The notes under the pieces were generated by a model. That model was not told the DNA's origin. It made no database searches and was given only the letters and a program-made list of their open reading frames with translations. Shown here one piece after another: positions 45,621-58,522 of a stretch of DNA of 64,000 nt. A program made the translations under genes and the position numbers. The stretch spans positions 558,001-622,000 of the forward strand of contig LUGG01000023.1 of assembly GCA_001683735.1 (NCBI GenBank), written 5' to 3'. Position 1 is the first letter of the stretch. The number at the start of each line of letters is the position of its first letter. This stretch comes from Grifola frondosa. Its lineage: Eukaryota; Basidiomycota; Agaricomycetes; Polyporales; Grifolaceae.

Positions 45621-47333
45621 ATGTTGTCCTTCAGAACTCACCTTACAGTCCTTGCTGAGAGCGCCGCATTGTACCCTTCGTCTCCAGTTTTCAAAACACC
45701 ACTCCTTGACGACAAGACCAAAGAAATCATCTCATGGCAGTCAATTACTTATAGCCAGTTCCACGCTGACGTTGAGCTCTTCGCGACGTATTGGGCGCGC
45801 ACCCTGGGCGGAAATGGGCTCCCACAGCGATCGGTCGTTGGTGGTCAGCTCTGCACGCTTGTGTATCTGATCGGTTCATTGACGATCGCTTTTCAGGCTC
45901 GGCGGCATGACATATCTAGATGTGGTCCACATCTATGGGATAGTGAGAGCCGGATATATTCCTCAGATGTTCTCCCTGCGCTTGCCCAATCCGGACATGA
46001 TCTACGAGCTTTTGCGGAAAGCTAACGCCAAGGCACTCATTCACGAGTTTGACTTGGGTTCCATGCTCACCAACAGCCCCATCCCGACTCACGTGGCTAT
46101 TGATGCCCGCACTGCGGACTTGCAGGGCGCTCCACTACCCCCCATGGTGCAGCCTGCCAGTGGTTCGGATACAATCATGATCTTCCACACCTCGGGCTCC
46201 ACCTCTGGCAGCCCCAAGCTCATTCGGTGCAGCTATACATGGCTTGGCTCCATCATTGAAAAAGCTGGGTTGACTGGGAAGTCGATTAGGCCCATGGGTC
46301 ACGACGTCACCGTCTGGATGTGAGTTCACAACTCATCCTGCGCTCATTCCATGACTATATGCTTACATATCGACTTCCAGGGGCAGCGTATGCCACATCG
46401 GCCAGACGTCCATGTTACTCGGCTCCCTCCAAAGCGCCGCCTGCACCATCCAGCCGACGCAGATCGCGTTCTCGTCCGACGAGCTCCTCGACATGATCAC
46501 GCGCTGCGGGCTGAACCGCCTCAACCAGTTCCCCGCCTTCCTCGGCATCCACATGCGCAACTCGCGCCAGAACCCCAAGCTCCTCGCGCAGCTCTGCGCG
46601 CTCGACGAGACATCTATTCCGGGCAGCCGATGCCCCGCGAGGACGAAGAGTGGGCATACCAGAACAACATGCAGTTGCGCAACCTCTTCGGCAGCACGGA
46701 GTGTGCCGTCATGATGCTCTCCGTGCGCGGAGGCGGTCGCCCCAGCCCGCCCGTGCGCTCCAAATACCAAATACGGTTTTTCCCACTCGTCCCGCGCGAG
46801 CAGCCAGCGGAGGGCTACGCAGATGCGAACAGCCAGCTGCTCGAGCTCGTCATCCTTTCCGACTCGCCAGACTGCCCAGACCCGTCCCTGCGCCAAGCAG
46901 ACGGGCACTACCACACGGGCGACCTCTTCGTGGAGGTCGCGCTGGGCGCGTATGTGAACCGAGGCGCGACGACGACTGGATCAAAAGCGAGAACTGCCTG
47001 CGCTGCGACACGCGCGCGATCGAGGACAACGCGCGCGCGGCGTGCGGCGCGCTCATCGCGGACTGCATCGTCGTCGGGAACGCGCGCCCGTCGCCCGTGC
47101 TCTTCGTCGAGCCCGGCGTCGCGATGGACGAGGAGCGCCTCAAGCGCGAGATCATCCGGAAGACGCGCCACTTCCATGCGCGCCGATACCTGCATGAGCG
47201 CATCACGTCGCCGCGCATGGTCGTCGTCGTCCCGTCCGGCACGCTCCCGCGCACGGCGACGAAGGGCAACATCCGCCGGCGGGCGGTCGAGGAGGCATTT
47301 AAGGCGGAACTCGACCAGATCTTCGCTGCATGA
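45621..47333 (+). CDS. Adenylate-forming (ANL superfamily) enzyme, acyl-CoA synthetase-like
   Basis: The enzyme should activate a carboxylic acid as an acyl-adenylate. The ATG at 45621 gives MLSFRTHLTVLAESAALYPS. After a first intron (about 45842-45898) come GGMTYLDVVHIYGIVRAGYI and the phosphate-binding motif IMIFHTSGSTSGSPKLIR (about 46180). GQTSMLLGSL follows in the next exon, then NLFGSTECAVMMLS (A5), DGHYHTGDLF (A7), DDDWIKSENCLRCDTRAIED (A8) and GTLPRTATKGNIRRR with the catalytic Lys (A10). No carrier-protein or reductase domain follows, so it is a stand-alone enzyme. Two frame breaks occur: near 46611-46614 (LCALDE to YSGQPMPRE) and a lost G at 46963-46964 (VNR to DDDWIK). It is convergent with the betaine-lipid synthase. 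The substrate is unknown. Confidence 0.8.
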
Positions 47334-47779
47334 GACCGGTCTCGCGCTTGAAATGGGCGGAGTGGCCCAACGGACACTTGTATCATGACGGACGCATCTA
47401 ATGCCCATCGGACATCCCACAGCACATATATCTATTAGTAAAAGTATCCACATTTCTACTTATTCACATCACTATCATTATTACAGAGACTGCAGGTTAC
47501 GTGGCATCGCATCTTATAGATGCCCACCAAAATGCACACCCTCTCGGAGGACACGTCTGTATCATACATACATCGCCTATATTGTAGCTGCTTATAATTC
47601 TTACTCTTGTCTAATGGCATCTATTCTTGACACATACATATGTTTGCATTTCATTGCTGGCAGGAAAAGCCAGGTCGTGCGCACCCAGTGCGTTACGTGC
47701 AGGACTCTACAAGAGCAGGCCGGGTATACGGTGTAGGGCACCAAAGTTCTACAACAACAGAAAAAAAGAAAGTTTGCGA
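47334..47779. terminator. Shared 3' region of convergent genes
   Basis: About 450 bp between the stops of the adenylate-forming enzyme and betaine-lipid synthase genes. It is AT-rich with polyadenylation-type sequence and no supported gene. Confidence 0.4.
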
Positions 47780-50551
47780 TCACAACTCAAGCGCCTCCAC
47801 CTCTCCGTTCGTCCCGATTTTGTCCTTTGCCGGGACTGAGACGGCCGGCGCGGTCTTCGTGCAGATCCACGTCGACGCATACATGTTCACCCTGATGATA
47901 CCAGTCGCGTTCAGCGACGCACTCCCACAGGTTAAGTTAAATCAGTTATACAACGCACCGATCGATACACCTCCCGGGGACCCTGGCAGCGACGCGTTTG
48001 CAGCTGAAGCCCTGCTCCGCGAACTTCGCGATGTACCACGGGCTGAGGCCCGCGCTGCGGAGCAGCACGCGCCCACCAGCCTTCATCGCGTTGTTCAGCG
48101 CACGTATCTCCTGCACGGCGCAATGTCAGTGGCATTGGATTGAGAATGGGCTGCGGAGCGCACCTCCGTCGCCTGGGGCCCGTCCTGGTCGAACCAGTCC
48201 ATGTGGTCCATGATCTGTGATTGTGATGTGGTGAGCATACGAGCAGACGCGAGGAATGTGGGCGCGTACCACCGCGACGGTGACCGTTTCCGGCTTGATC
48301 CGCGCAAGGACTTCTACGAACTCGTCTGTGTGGATACGTAGGCCGTCGAACGCACCTGGCTTCGAAAGCATAGCGTGGGCATCTTCGGAGAGATACTCGG
48401 GCCGACACCTACGCGCAGTGAATATTAAAATCCAGCGCCGTAGCTAGTGGAAACAAAACCTACTGCTTCGAATACCGTCCCATCAAGCACAGACGATAGA
48501 AGTAATTGCTATCCGCAAGCAGGCTGTTCTCCACGACGGGATCCAGCGTGTTCACCACATACTTCCACATCGCCTCGCGTGCGATGGCGCGCCCGGCGCC
48601 CTCGCCGCATCCTCAGAGATCATATCGCGCTGGTTCGCCGGCACGCCCAACGCGCGCCACAAGAACTGCTCGTTCGCCACGACGACGAAGCTCAGGAGCT
48701 TGCTCAGCACGACCGGGCGCAGCGCCGTGTGCCAGATGGCGCGCTGCTCTCGGAGCGTCTTCGCCTCGCAGAGGCGCCGCACCTGCGCGGTCAGCCCGAG
48801 CACCCGGAACAGCCACTTCGACAGCTTCACCGCGAGGCGCGTCCCGCCCGTCTCGTAGAACCCTGCGGACGACGTGAACGCGGACGTGTTGTCGAGCCAG
48901 AACTGGAGCGCGCGCGACGAGAGTACGGGGAGAGCTTGTCGAGGAGGAGCCGCCGGAAGTCGGGATGCCGCCCTTCGCCGAACAGCTTCCAGGTGTCCGC
49001 GTACGGGAGTGCGCAGAACGCCGCGATCTTGAGCTCCAGGAGGTGGTTCTGGGTCGGGTTCAGGTCTACGGCGTGGATGCTCCGCGGGCGGCGGAGCGCA
49101 TACGACAGGACGTTGTCGCCCGCAGACGTGATCGCGAACACGACGTCGTCCTTGCCGATACCCAGGAGGCGGTGGTCCTCCGCGGGGTCCTCCCACGTGA
49201 ACGCGTAAATGTACTGGTTTCCGAACTGCGTGTGCTTGGGGAGCGCCTCGTCGTAGTACAGCCGCCACCGCTGGTTTTGGTAGAAGAACGACGGGAGCGG
49301 GACGTTCGTCGCGAGGTTCAGGATCGCCGCCTCGAATCCCTTCGAGCGCAGCTGCAGCCGCGTCTCGCGCGCTTCTGCTTGCGCCGCCTCGGTACGCTTC
49401 TCGCTGTAGTGTACGGGGGAAAGGTAAGGACTCTCCGTCGCGAGCGCGTCGATCCGCTCGGCAGCCTCTCTTGCCAGCGTACCCCAGGTGGCGCTCCGCG
49501 GGCAGCCGATCCAGATATAGTAGGGAATGCCACCAAGCTTATAATTGCGTTTATTCACGTTCAAAATGGTGCCGAAGCGATATTCGAGGTAGTCCCGTCG
49601 CCCCTCATCTAGGTGGACGCGGTCAAACTGGAACCAAGATCTCCAGAAGAGGCGTGAGAACCAGTTTACGTGGCGGGAGTGATGTCCGCCAGTGAACGTG
49701 CGGAGGGAGTAGCTCGATGCGGATTGCACGTAGAAGTCTACACATGAGATAAGACCCGACGGTGCAAGGAGCTCAGTCATCGAATCGATCACAGAGTAGA
49801 AACTTTGCGAAGTACGTCAGCCCATGGTACGAAAATTCAACGCTCAGACATACTCTGGAATCATGCTCAATGAATAAGACATGCTAATGTAGTCCGCTTT
49901 GTTTGTATGATGATGGTCACCAGTAGCTTGGATGGTACCTTTTGCACCCTCTGGATCGAAAGAGAACGTGCGAGCATCCTGACAGACAACTGTAACGTTT
50001 TTCCAGCCCAGCTTCGCAAAACGCTGGCGAGCTACTTCGCAAAGAGATGGACTGAGATCGACGAGGTAAACGGTAGAGAAGAATTCGGGCACAGAAACGA
50101 AGGAATTCATCCGCTCGATATTGTGCCCCGTGCCTCCGCCGATCTACATGCTCCTTAATCAATGGAAGGTCAAAAAAGGAGCGAGGACGCATACATCGAC
50201 CCAAATGGGTTGTTTTTTGCTCTCCTTGGCACGATGTAGCATCTGAGTGGCAGCGAGCCGTAGCATTTCATCCCTGCCGCAGAGAAGCGAGCCCCTTGTC
50301 GCGTCATAGATGCTGGCCTGAGTCTTGTAAAAGCTCTCGAGCGCATGTTGTTGACCCTGAAGCGATTGCCCACTAGAATCCTTGCCGCGACCTATGGGCT
50401 TCAGAAAGCAGGCATAGAAGAACTTCCAGTATATCGTGAACCACCGGTGGAGTAGAAAATATGCACAGAGAGTGAGCAGAGATAGTAGTACACTGTAAGC
50501 CAACGCGTGATCTTGGAGGTGGAGGTAGATGTCCATCGCGAGAAAGGGCAT
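47780..50551 (-). CDS. BTA1: Betaine lipid synthase (BTA1-like)
   Basis: The enzyme makes the phosphorus-free membrane lipid diacylglyceryl-trimethylhomoserine from S-adenosylmethionine and diacylglycerol. The ATG at 50551 opens a membrane segment (AYSVLLSLLTLCAYFLLH). A methyltransferase half follows: ASIYDATRGSLLCGRDEMLR, GGTGHNIERMNSFVSVPEFF once spliced, STVYLVDLSPSLCEVARQRF and YISMSYSLSMIPEY. The second half resembles BtaA, the aminocarboxypropyl transferase: HTQFGNQYIYAFTWEDPAED, VFAITSAGDNVLSYALRRPR, SIHAVDLNPTQNHLLELKIA, LCEAKTLREQRAIWHTALRP, VTVAVVMDHMDWF (approximate join), RVLLRSAGLRPWYIAKFAEQ. It ends EVEALEL at 47780. The methyltransferase-first order is as I recall for fungal enzymes. 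Two single-base losses (near 48601-48609 and at about 48923) shift the frame inside conserved sequence. Confidence 0.88.
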
Positions 50552-52519
50552 GGCAGCAATTGGGGCGGGGCGGAGAGGCGACGTCCCAAGGTCGAGTCAT
50601 TTCTGCACGCCTTAAGACAAAAAATACACAAGTCTAACCGATTACGCGTTGTAGAGAGCTTTTACCGGGGACGAACATTGTCGGGAAAAAGTGTGCTAAA
50701 CGCGGGAAGGTGTTCCGAGCGCTGCAAGAGATCAGCAGATAAGAGGTATTCCAGTTACGATGTCCAATACTAACGCTGAGGGAGTTCAAGAACAAGGCAT
50801 GACGAGCGGCAGAAATAGCACGTTCGCTCGCGGAGACCATCAAAATGGTGGAGATAAAGGCAGAAGTAGGATGGAACGTGACGAAGCTCGAAAGCAGCAT
50901 CCAGGGAAAGACAGAATAGCACAGGAAATGGCAACGACAACGAGCAAGCAGTCGCGAACGTGGGTCACTCAGTGGCCGCCACTTGGCTGCCACCAGTCAC
51001 GCGTTACTGTGCGTCGGCGCTTCAGCACACGTGCGCCGTTGTGGCGTTTGGACATGGTCCAGCCGACACACGCACACGGAGGCTCGAGCTTGGCGTCCAT
51101 TTCATGTAGGAGGACCGTATTGGATTGATCTTGAAATCTGATAGAGTCAAATTGACCCCAACTTTTTGGAATTAAAGTACAGAGAAGAATTCGTACCGAC
51201 ATATATCTTCGACAAACCGTCGTCTTCGAGGCATCCCAGCCGTATCCACCCAATGCAATCCGTGACGTTCGAACCTGCGGTGCGCCTTGCAAGCTGTTCC
51301 TAAGTGAGCTCATGAAGCCCCTAATCTTGCATTAGGCTCGCGGGGGTACGAGCGCGCAGCCGAGACCAGGGAAGAGCGACAGGACGTATACCGCATAAAT
51401 ATGTTGATGACGAAAAATCTGGCTGTGAGCTTCGATCGCGCTCGCTCCAGTGAATAACAAGGGGGAAACTCGACAGACAAGCCTAAAGTCCGTGTAGGCA
51501 TGGTCCACCCTAGTATTATACTGATTGAGTATTCACCGGCGAGTGGACGATTTTCCACGGAGACCAGCGCCGCCATGCCCGAGATGATATTCAACAGTCG
51601 TAGCCTTCAAAGTCGCATGCATCCAAGGCGTTGGATGAAGCGTCAGCTAAGTAGGCAGTCCGTATCAAGCTTATACATATGGCACATTAGAACGTCAAAA
51701 CGACAACTGGTTGATTCAGAGTGGGGACGTCGTGTGTTTGGAGTCGCCGAAGGCGACGAACTGATTTTAGCGCTCGTGATGATTGTGGTCACACATCACA
51801 CCGCTCTTGTCACACTAGCTGATTGAGAGGCCTCTCTGTATGCGCCAGTGGAGGCCAGTGGCTGATAACGACTTCTACGGTTTTATCTCACAAATATCGA
51901 CTTTATTTTGATGGAAATTCAACGGCCCAGAAATCAAGGTGATGCACCGCTGATGATCAACGACTTGAGTGCAAAATGGTGCAGATTCCGACTCAAATTC
52001 GGAAATATTATAGGTACGTTGCGCAGTCTCATGCCGAGTGGAGTAATAATCAATGTCTTTGCTGATGCCTCAGGCCTGGTGACTTCGCTCTCTCCGTATG
52101 ATGTCGAGAAAATTTGACGTCGGCTTTCCCATGACGATCATGCTTTGACCAACGCTATGATCATCCGCCACCCGAAATTGATGCTTCTATCTCCAAGCCT
52201 CCATGTGATGCGTGCAGCATGAGAGTTCTCTCCGCGCTTGCGGATGAGGAGTTCCAGAATATCTACATGTAAGTGATATAGTTTTCAGAATAAGGGTATA
52301 CTGCTATCATGTTGCGTGTTCTCCTGCAACTTAAAAGTTACGATAACGTCAAATGCTCTCATGACTCCGTGGCTTTCGGGCATGAGTGTTCACTCATTGG
52401 ACACAACGACCAGATGTGATTTCTAATTATGTTATCTCCGCATTTATAACGCTTGAACTGTGAGACACACACTGACGCGGATTCCATTCCACCTCACTTC
52501 ACGCGTGTTATCCTCGGAT
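50552..52519. other. 2.0 kb intergenic region
   Basis: The region separates the betaine-lipid synthase start from the P450 array. The right end (about 52120-52519) is homologous to the sequences upstream of the third and, less clearly, the second P450. No gene is supported. Confidence 0.45.
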
Positions 52520-54868
52520 ATGATTGTGCTTCTTTTGCAGAGCGCCCTCATTTGCGGTGTGACTTGGTTCTTGTGGAAGTACTTCCGACAGAGTATCATC
52601 AAGTCTCCGTTGGACAATCTTCCTGGACCTCCGCCTCAGTCATTCTGGAAGGGTAAGCGATTTCATTGAATATATCTCTAATGGCGTTCTGAATTGCATT
52701 GCGGCGACTCTAGGTAATCTTGGCCAGATTTATGATCGACATGGCTGGGATTTCCATAGGGAGATTGGCGAGAAGTATGGTCCTGTAGTGAAGCTCAACG
52801 GCATGTTTGGCGTAAGCATTAAACTCGAAATCATCAATTTCTGCTCAACTGATGCTTCGTCATAGCATAAGCTGCTGTACATATACGACCCCAAAGCAAT
52901 GCACAGTATCATTGTCAAAGACCAGTACACCTTCGAGGAGACGTCGTGGTTCATTAAGTAAGATTTGTCTAAGTCTAAATTTAAATGACACTGATTATAT
53001 TCACAGGAGCAACATGGCTACATTTGGCCCCGGGCTGTTGTCAACTTTGGGTATGGACTACATTTCAGAATGTCGATGATTCCTGACCTCATCTTTTAGG
53101 TGATCACCATCGCAAACAGCGCAAATTTTTAAATCCTGTATTCTCGATCAACCACATGCGCCACATGCTCCCCATCTTCTATCAAGTCACACACCAGGTA
53201 GTGCGAACTCTTCACTAACGCCTGCTGCAGTTATTCACCAATAATTCGGTAGCTTCGTGATGCCATCGAATCTCGCGTACGCGACGGACCTGCTGAGCTC
53301 GATATGCTCGGTTGGATGGGCCGCACTGCGCTTGAACTCATCGGGCAAGCTGGGCTCGGATACTCCTTCGACCCCCTTGTGAAAGACGTTCCTGACGCCT
53401 TCGGGGACGCTGTGAAGTCGTATGTGTGCGTGTCCTTGGCTCTCATTCCCTTGCATATCCTGACGTCGCGACAGCCCGACGATATCCGACATCGCATTCT
53501 TCAGGCGCGCTATCCCGCTCTTTTCCACAATAGGCTCCGCAGAATTCCGCAGGAAAGTGCTGGAGATGTTCCCGCACAAGGGGATTCAGAAAATAGTGGA
53601 GATAGTGGACACCATGCACAGGCGGTCGACAGAAATATTCCTTGCTAGAAAGGAAGCCCTTTTGAGAGGAGACGAGCCGGTTTTGCAGCAAGTCGGCGAA
53701 GGCAAGGATCTCATGAGTATTTTGTGTAAGAAGTTTCGTTATTCGGTGGCTATCATTATTGAATAACCGGTTCTAGTGAAAGCGAATATGGCAGCATCTG
53801 CGGAAGACAAATTGGAGGAAAAGGAGCTCATCGCACAGATGTCGTAAGTCCTCTTAAATGCTCAGGGATGGCATAAATCATGACGGTGCCATTTCAGAAC
53901 ATTAATCTTTGCCGCGATGGATACAACGTCGAATGCGCTGTCTCTAACACTTCATCTTCTTGCACAACACCCAAATGCACAAGAGAAACTCCGGAAAGAA
54001 ATCGTCGAAGCGCGTGAAGGTCAAGATCTTCCGTATGATGAGCTTGTCGGGCTCCCGTACCTGGACGCCGTATGCCGCGAGACTCTACGACTGTGAGTAC
54101 TCAATCTATGATCGTGGAACGATTGCTGTAGATCTAATTATGTTTTCATGTTTTCTTTAGTCACGCCCCCGCCCCCCTCGTTTTCCGAGAGTACGTACTC
54201 TTGTCATGCTCTTCTTTCAAGGAACTGACACTCTAATGGCATTAATAGGACACGGAAGGATGTTGTCCTACCCTCTCAGAACCCATTCAAGGTGTGGACG
54301 GTTCAATGATGAGCGAGATACCGATTCCCAAGGACACTGCCATCATGGTCGGTGTCATGGCGTGCAATACTAGCAAGACGATCTGGGGCGACGATGCATA
54401 TGAGTGGAAGCCCGAGCGCTGGTTATCTCCGTTGCCGAATACTGTCAGCGAGGCTCATATCCCTGGGATCTACTCTAACCTGTATGTATGATGTTCCGTC
54501 ACATGCGAGTGTAGCTGAAGTTGAGTTTTGTTGATAGGATGACTTTCTTGGGTGGCGGAAGAGCCTGCATGTGAGTTCAGCTCGTTTGTGCATCAGCGAC
54601 ATCCCGGCTGATCTCTTCATCAACAGTGGCTTCAAATTTTCACAGCTCGAAATGAGTAAGTGCATATACACCTTCCGTGAATCATCACTATTGACCGAAC
54701 AATGTACCAGAGGTCGTCCTATCCTTGCTGCTATCGAACTTTACCTTCGAGTTATCGGACAAGCCGATCGTGTGGAATGTTGCGGGCGTCCGGTACCCAA
54801 CAATGGGCAAGGACGGCCGAAAGCCACAGATGTTGTTGAAGGTGGGACTGATCAAGGGTTCTGTCTGA
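52520..54868 (+). CDS. Cytochrome P450, array member A
   Basis: The ATG at 52520 gives the anchor MIVLLLQSALICGVTWFLW and SPLDNLPGPPPQSFWKG. Exons continue GNLGQIYDRHGWDFHREIGE, LLYIYDPKAMHSIIVKDQ, TFGPGLLSTLG, DHHRKQRKFLNPVFSINHM, WMGRTALELIGQAGLGYSFD, FRRKVLEMFPHKG, the I-helix FAAMDTTSNALSL, ExxR in CRETLRL, WKPERWLSPLP, the haem loop MTFLGGGRACI, GFKFSQLEM, and a last exon ending LLKVGLIKGSV at 54868. One base is missing in a C run near 54272 (VVLP to LSEPIQGVDG), as judged against array member C. Otherwise all catalytic elements are present. Thirteen or so short exons match its neighbours exactly in position. Probably an ER-anchored monooxygenase; the substrate is unknown. Confidence 0.85.
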
Positions 54869-55450
54869 TTCAGTGTCGTCCCTTTTATATGTCTCCCCAC
54901 TATCATGCAAGACAAGTCACAGAAATAAAGCATCAATCTTTGTTTGCCAGCGAAACAGTATGATGAAACAAGTCATATTCTTGCGCTATGTCCTACCATT
55001 CTGTTTTTGCGACTAAGGGAACAACTGGTATGATGATGGTTGCAACGAGACATTGACCTTTCCGGTCCATTGTGCATTTTAACAATATGATCACAGTAAA
55101 ATGATGTACGCGGCACAAAGGTCCTATTCGCGATTGCGGATAAGAAATTCCAAGATATTTGCAGGTAAGTGATTCCAGCCTTCAGAATAAGAATATGTTA
55201 TTTTATCATGCACGTATCGTGTAGCGTGTCTTCGAGAAGGATCAGATCACGTCAATCGCTGTCCAATACCACATCGAATACTCTCACGACCCCGTAGCTT
55301 TCAGCTGTGAGCGTTCACCCATTAGCCATAATGACCGGGTGTCATTTCTAATCAAGCTGTCATCCACGTCTACATTCATAAAGCTGGAATCGGGACAGAC
55401 GCTGATCCAAGCTCTATTCCACTTCATTTCCTTTGTTGTCCGACTTCGTG
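54869..55450. promoter_or_regulatory. Spacer between array members A and B
   Basis: The 3' flank of A and 5' flank of B. The stretch from about 55120 onward resembles the upstream regions of A and C and so probably contains the duplicated promoter. Confidence 0.45.
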
Positions 55451-57805
55451 ATGATTGTGCTGCTCCTGCAGAGTGTTCTTATCTTGGTGTGACTTGGCTC
55501 ATGTGGAAGTATTTTCGACGGAGCATCATCAAGTCTCCCTTGGACAATCTCCCTGGACCCCCGCCTCAATCCCTCTGGAAGGGTAAGCGATATCATTGAT
55601 ATCTCTGGCACCGGAATTGCATCGTTGCGACTTTAGGTAATCTTGGCCAGCTCTATGATCGACATGGCTGGGATTTCTATCGGGAGATTGGAGAAAAGTA
55701 TGGTCCTGTCGTCAAGCTCAACGGCATGTTTGGCGTAAGTGTTAACCGATTCCGTATCATCAATTCGTTAACTAATGCCTGGTCTTAGCATAAAATACTG
55801 TACATCTACGACCCCAAAGCGATGCACAGTATCGTCGTCAAAGACCAGTATACCTTCGAGATGGCGTCATGGTTTATCAAGTAGGTTCTGTTTAGCTCTG
55901 GATATTGATTTTTGCCCACTGTACTTGAAGGAGCAACTTGGCTATACTAGGACCTGGGCTGTATCGACGCTGGGTATGCAATGCATCTCAATATAGATAG
56001 CATCGATAGCTCTTAACGGCCACGTTCTCTAGGCGACCACCATCGCAAGCAGCGCAAGTTACTGAATCCCGTATTCTCGATCAATCATATGCGCCACATG
56101 CTCCCTATATTCTACCAAGTTACTCACCAGGTTAGCATGGATTCCGTAATATCTGTTGCTGCATCTCATCAGTTTATTGATAGCTTCATGATGCTATTGA
56201 ATCTCGCGTTCGCAATGGGCCTACGGAGATCGACATGCTCGGGTGGATGGGCCGCACTGCGCTTGAACTCATTGGGCAAGCGGGGCTTGGATACTCCTTC
56301 GACCCTCTCGTGAAGGATGTCCCAGATGCATTCGGAGATGCCGTCAAATCTCTAGTGTGCGCATCCTCAGATTCTTCCTGTACTTTTGCTGATGTTGCAA
56401 TAGACCGGCATTATTCGAGATCGCATTCTTCAGGCGCGCGCTCCCGCTCGTCCCGGAAATAGGTTCTCCTGCATTTCGCCGGAGAGTGTTGGATATGTTG
56501 CCTATCAAGGGCATTCAGAAACTTTTAGCGATAGTGGACACCATCCAGATGCGATCGACTGAAATATTTCTTGCTAAGAAGGATGCTTTGTTGAAAGGAG
56601 ACGAATCAATTTTACAGCAGGTCGGCGAAGGAAAGGATCTGATGAGCATTTTGTGTAACCATTCTATTGGTTGCTCTCGTTACGTGCAACTGAAGGGTCG
56701 ATTTTAGTGAAAGCAAATATGGAGCAACTGCAGAAGATAAATTAGAAGAAAAAGAGCTTATAGCACAAATGTCGTGAGTGCTTCGTAACTGTCACTTGGT
56801 GATAAGTAATAACATAAAGCGTGATCTTATTTCAGGACAATGATCTTCGCTGCGATGGACACAACATCCAATGCGCTCGCTCTGACCCTGGATCTTCTTG
56901 CGCAGCACCCAGATGTGCAAGACAAACTCCGGAAAGAAATCGTCGAAGCGCGTGACGGTCGAGATCTTCCATATGATGAGCTTGTCGGACTCCCGTACCT
57001 GGATGCTGTGTGCCGCGAGACTTTACGACTGTGAGTATTAGATTAATAACCGTGCGCGGTCACTCTAGATTCAATGATATCTTCGGTAGTCACGATCCTG
57101 TCCCCCTCGTTTTCCGGGAGTACGTACTCTTGCTTTGCTCTTCTCTCAAGTAACTAAATTTTCGATGTCATTGATATATGTAGAACACGGAATGATATTG
57201 TCCTCCCGCTTTCCGAACCTATTCAAGGCGTGGATGGTTCAATGATGAGCGAGATACCGATTCCCAAGGACACCGCTATCATGGTTGGCGTCATGGCGTC
57301 CAATACTAGCAAGACGATCTGGGGTGATGATGCTCACGAGTGGAAGCCAGAGCGCTGGTTATCTCCATTGCCCAGTGCCGTCAGCGACGCCCACATCCCT
57401 GGGATTTACTCTCATCTGTATGTATAATGTTTTGTCGCACTCCGTGTGACTGAAGGTTGAGCTTTGCCGATAGGATGACCTTCTTGGGTGGCGGAAGAGC
57501 CTGCATGTGAGTTGCATGCGAGCTGTTAGCTTGTATATCATTGACAGTTGATCTATCAAATAGTGGCTTCAAATTTTCACAGCTCGAAATGAGTAAGTGC
57601 ACATACACCTTCCACGAATGATCACTGTCCACCGAACAATATTCTAGAGGTCGTCTTGTCCCTGCTGCTATCGAACTTTACATTCGAGTTATCGGACAAG
57701 CCGATCATGTGGAATGTTGCCGGCGTCCGGTACCCGACAATGGGTAAGGACAGCCGAAAGCCGCAGATGTTGTTGAAGGTGGGACCGATCAAGCGCTCTG
57801 CTTAA
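55451..57805 (+). pseudogene. Cytochrome P450, array member B, with several frame lesions
   Basis: The exon order and sequence are nearly those of member C. The ATG at 55451 starts MIVLLLQSVLI, but a missing base follows (reading ttggtg where A has tgcggtg, about 55487), before GVTWLMWKYFRRS. Further losses relative to C are one T in LGPGL(L)STL near 55955, and one base in the ANMAA exon near 56723 (atggagcaact), which puts a stop in the exon. The I-helix FAAMDTTSNALAL, ExxR CRETLRL, WKPERWLSPLP, haem loop MTFLGGGRACM/I and GFKFSQLEM are intact, and the last exon ends KVGPIKRSA at 57805. At least three lesions in one gene make true inactivation more likely here than for its neighbours, although sequence error cannot be ruled out. 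Confidence 0.75.
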
Positions 57806-58522
57806 TCTGGTATATTTCTCCCCACCATATGCAAGAGGGCTACTGAAACAAAGCATGAACTTCAGAGAAAGCTTGCGCAATGTTCTAGCGTTCTGATTTG
57901 TGACTGAAGGAACAACTCGTATGATGATAATGGCAGCGAGAAATACTGGGCAATTCCGGTCCCATTGTGCAATTGAATCTAATATTACAGTGCTGACATA
58001 TGACGCCTTGAGACCTGAAGAGGCTTCTATCTCCATTATACTCCCGGCTCTCCCATGACGATCATGTTTTGATCAACAGCGTGATCTGCCGCCCGCGACC
58101 TATTTACCTGAAATCGATGTGCCTCAGTCCGCTAAACGACGTATGCGGCACAGAGGTTCCAGTTTGCGGAGGAGAGATTCCAAGGTGTTTGCAGGTAAGT
58201 GATCCCAGCTTCCAAAACGAGAATATGTTACGTATCAATCATCCGCGTATCATGTGGCACATATCATGTTACATGCAGCGTGTTTTCAACCAGCTCGAAA
58301 TAGACCCGAGCGCGCAAATCGCTGTGAAAGACCATATCAAATGCTCTCGTGACTCCTAGCTTTCGGCCGTGACTGTTCATTCATCAGACATAACCACCGG
58401 ATATCATTCCTAATCAAGTTGTCTCCACACCTCGCCTTCATACAGTTTGACCTGGGAGACAGACACTAATCCAAGCTCCACTCCGCTCAAACTCCACTTC
58501 ATTTCCTGTGTTGCCTTCAGAG
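57806..58522. promoter_or_regulatory. Spacer between array members B and C
   Basis: The region contains the duplicated upstream block also seen before members A and B, including tctcccatgacgatcatg near 58050 and the tttgcaggtaagtgat block near 58188. No gene is supported. Confidence 0.45.

Noticed and set aside
48447..49612. Long plus-strand frames opposite the betaine-lipid synthase gene
   Set aside because: Antisense shadows of a GC3-rich coding region. The minus strand carries the recognisable protein.
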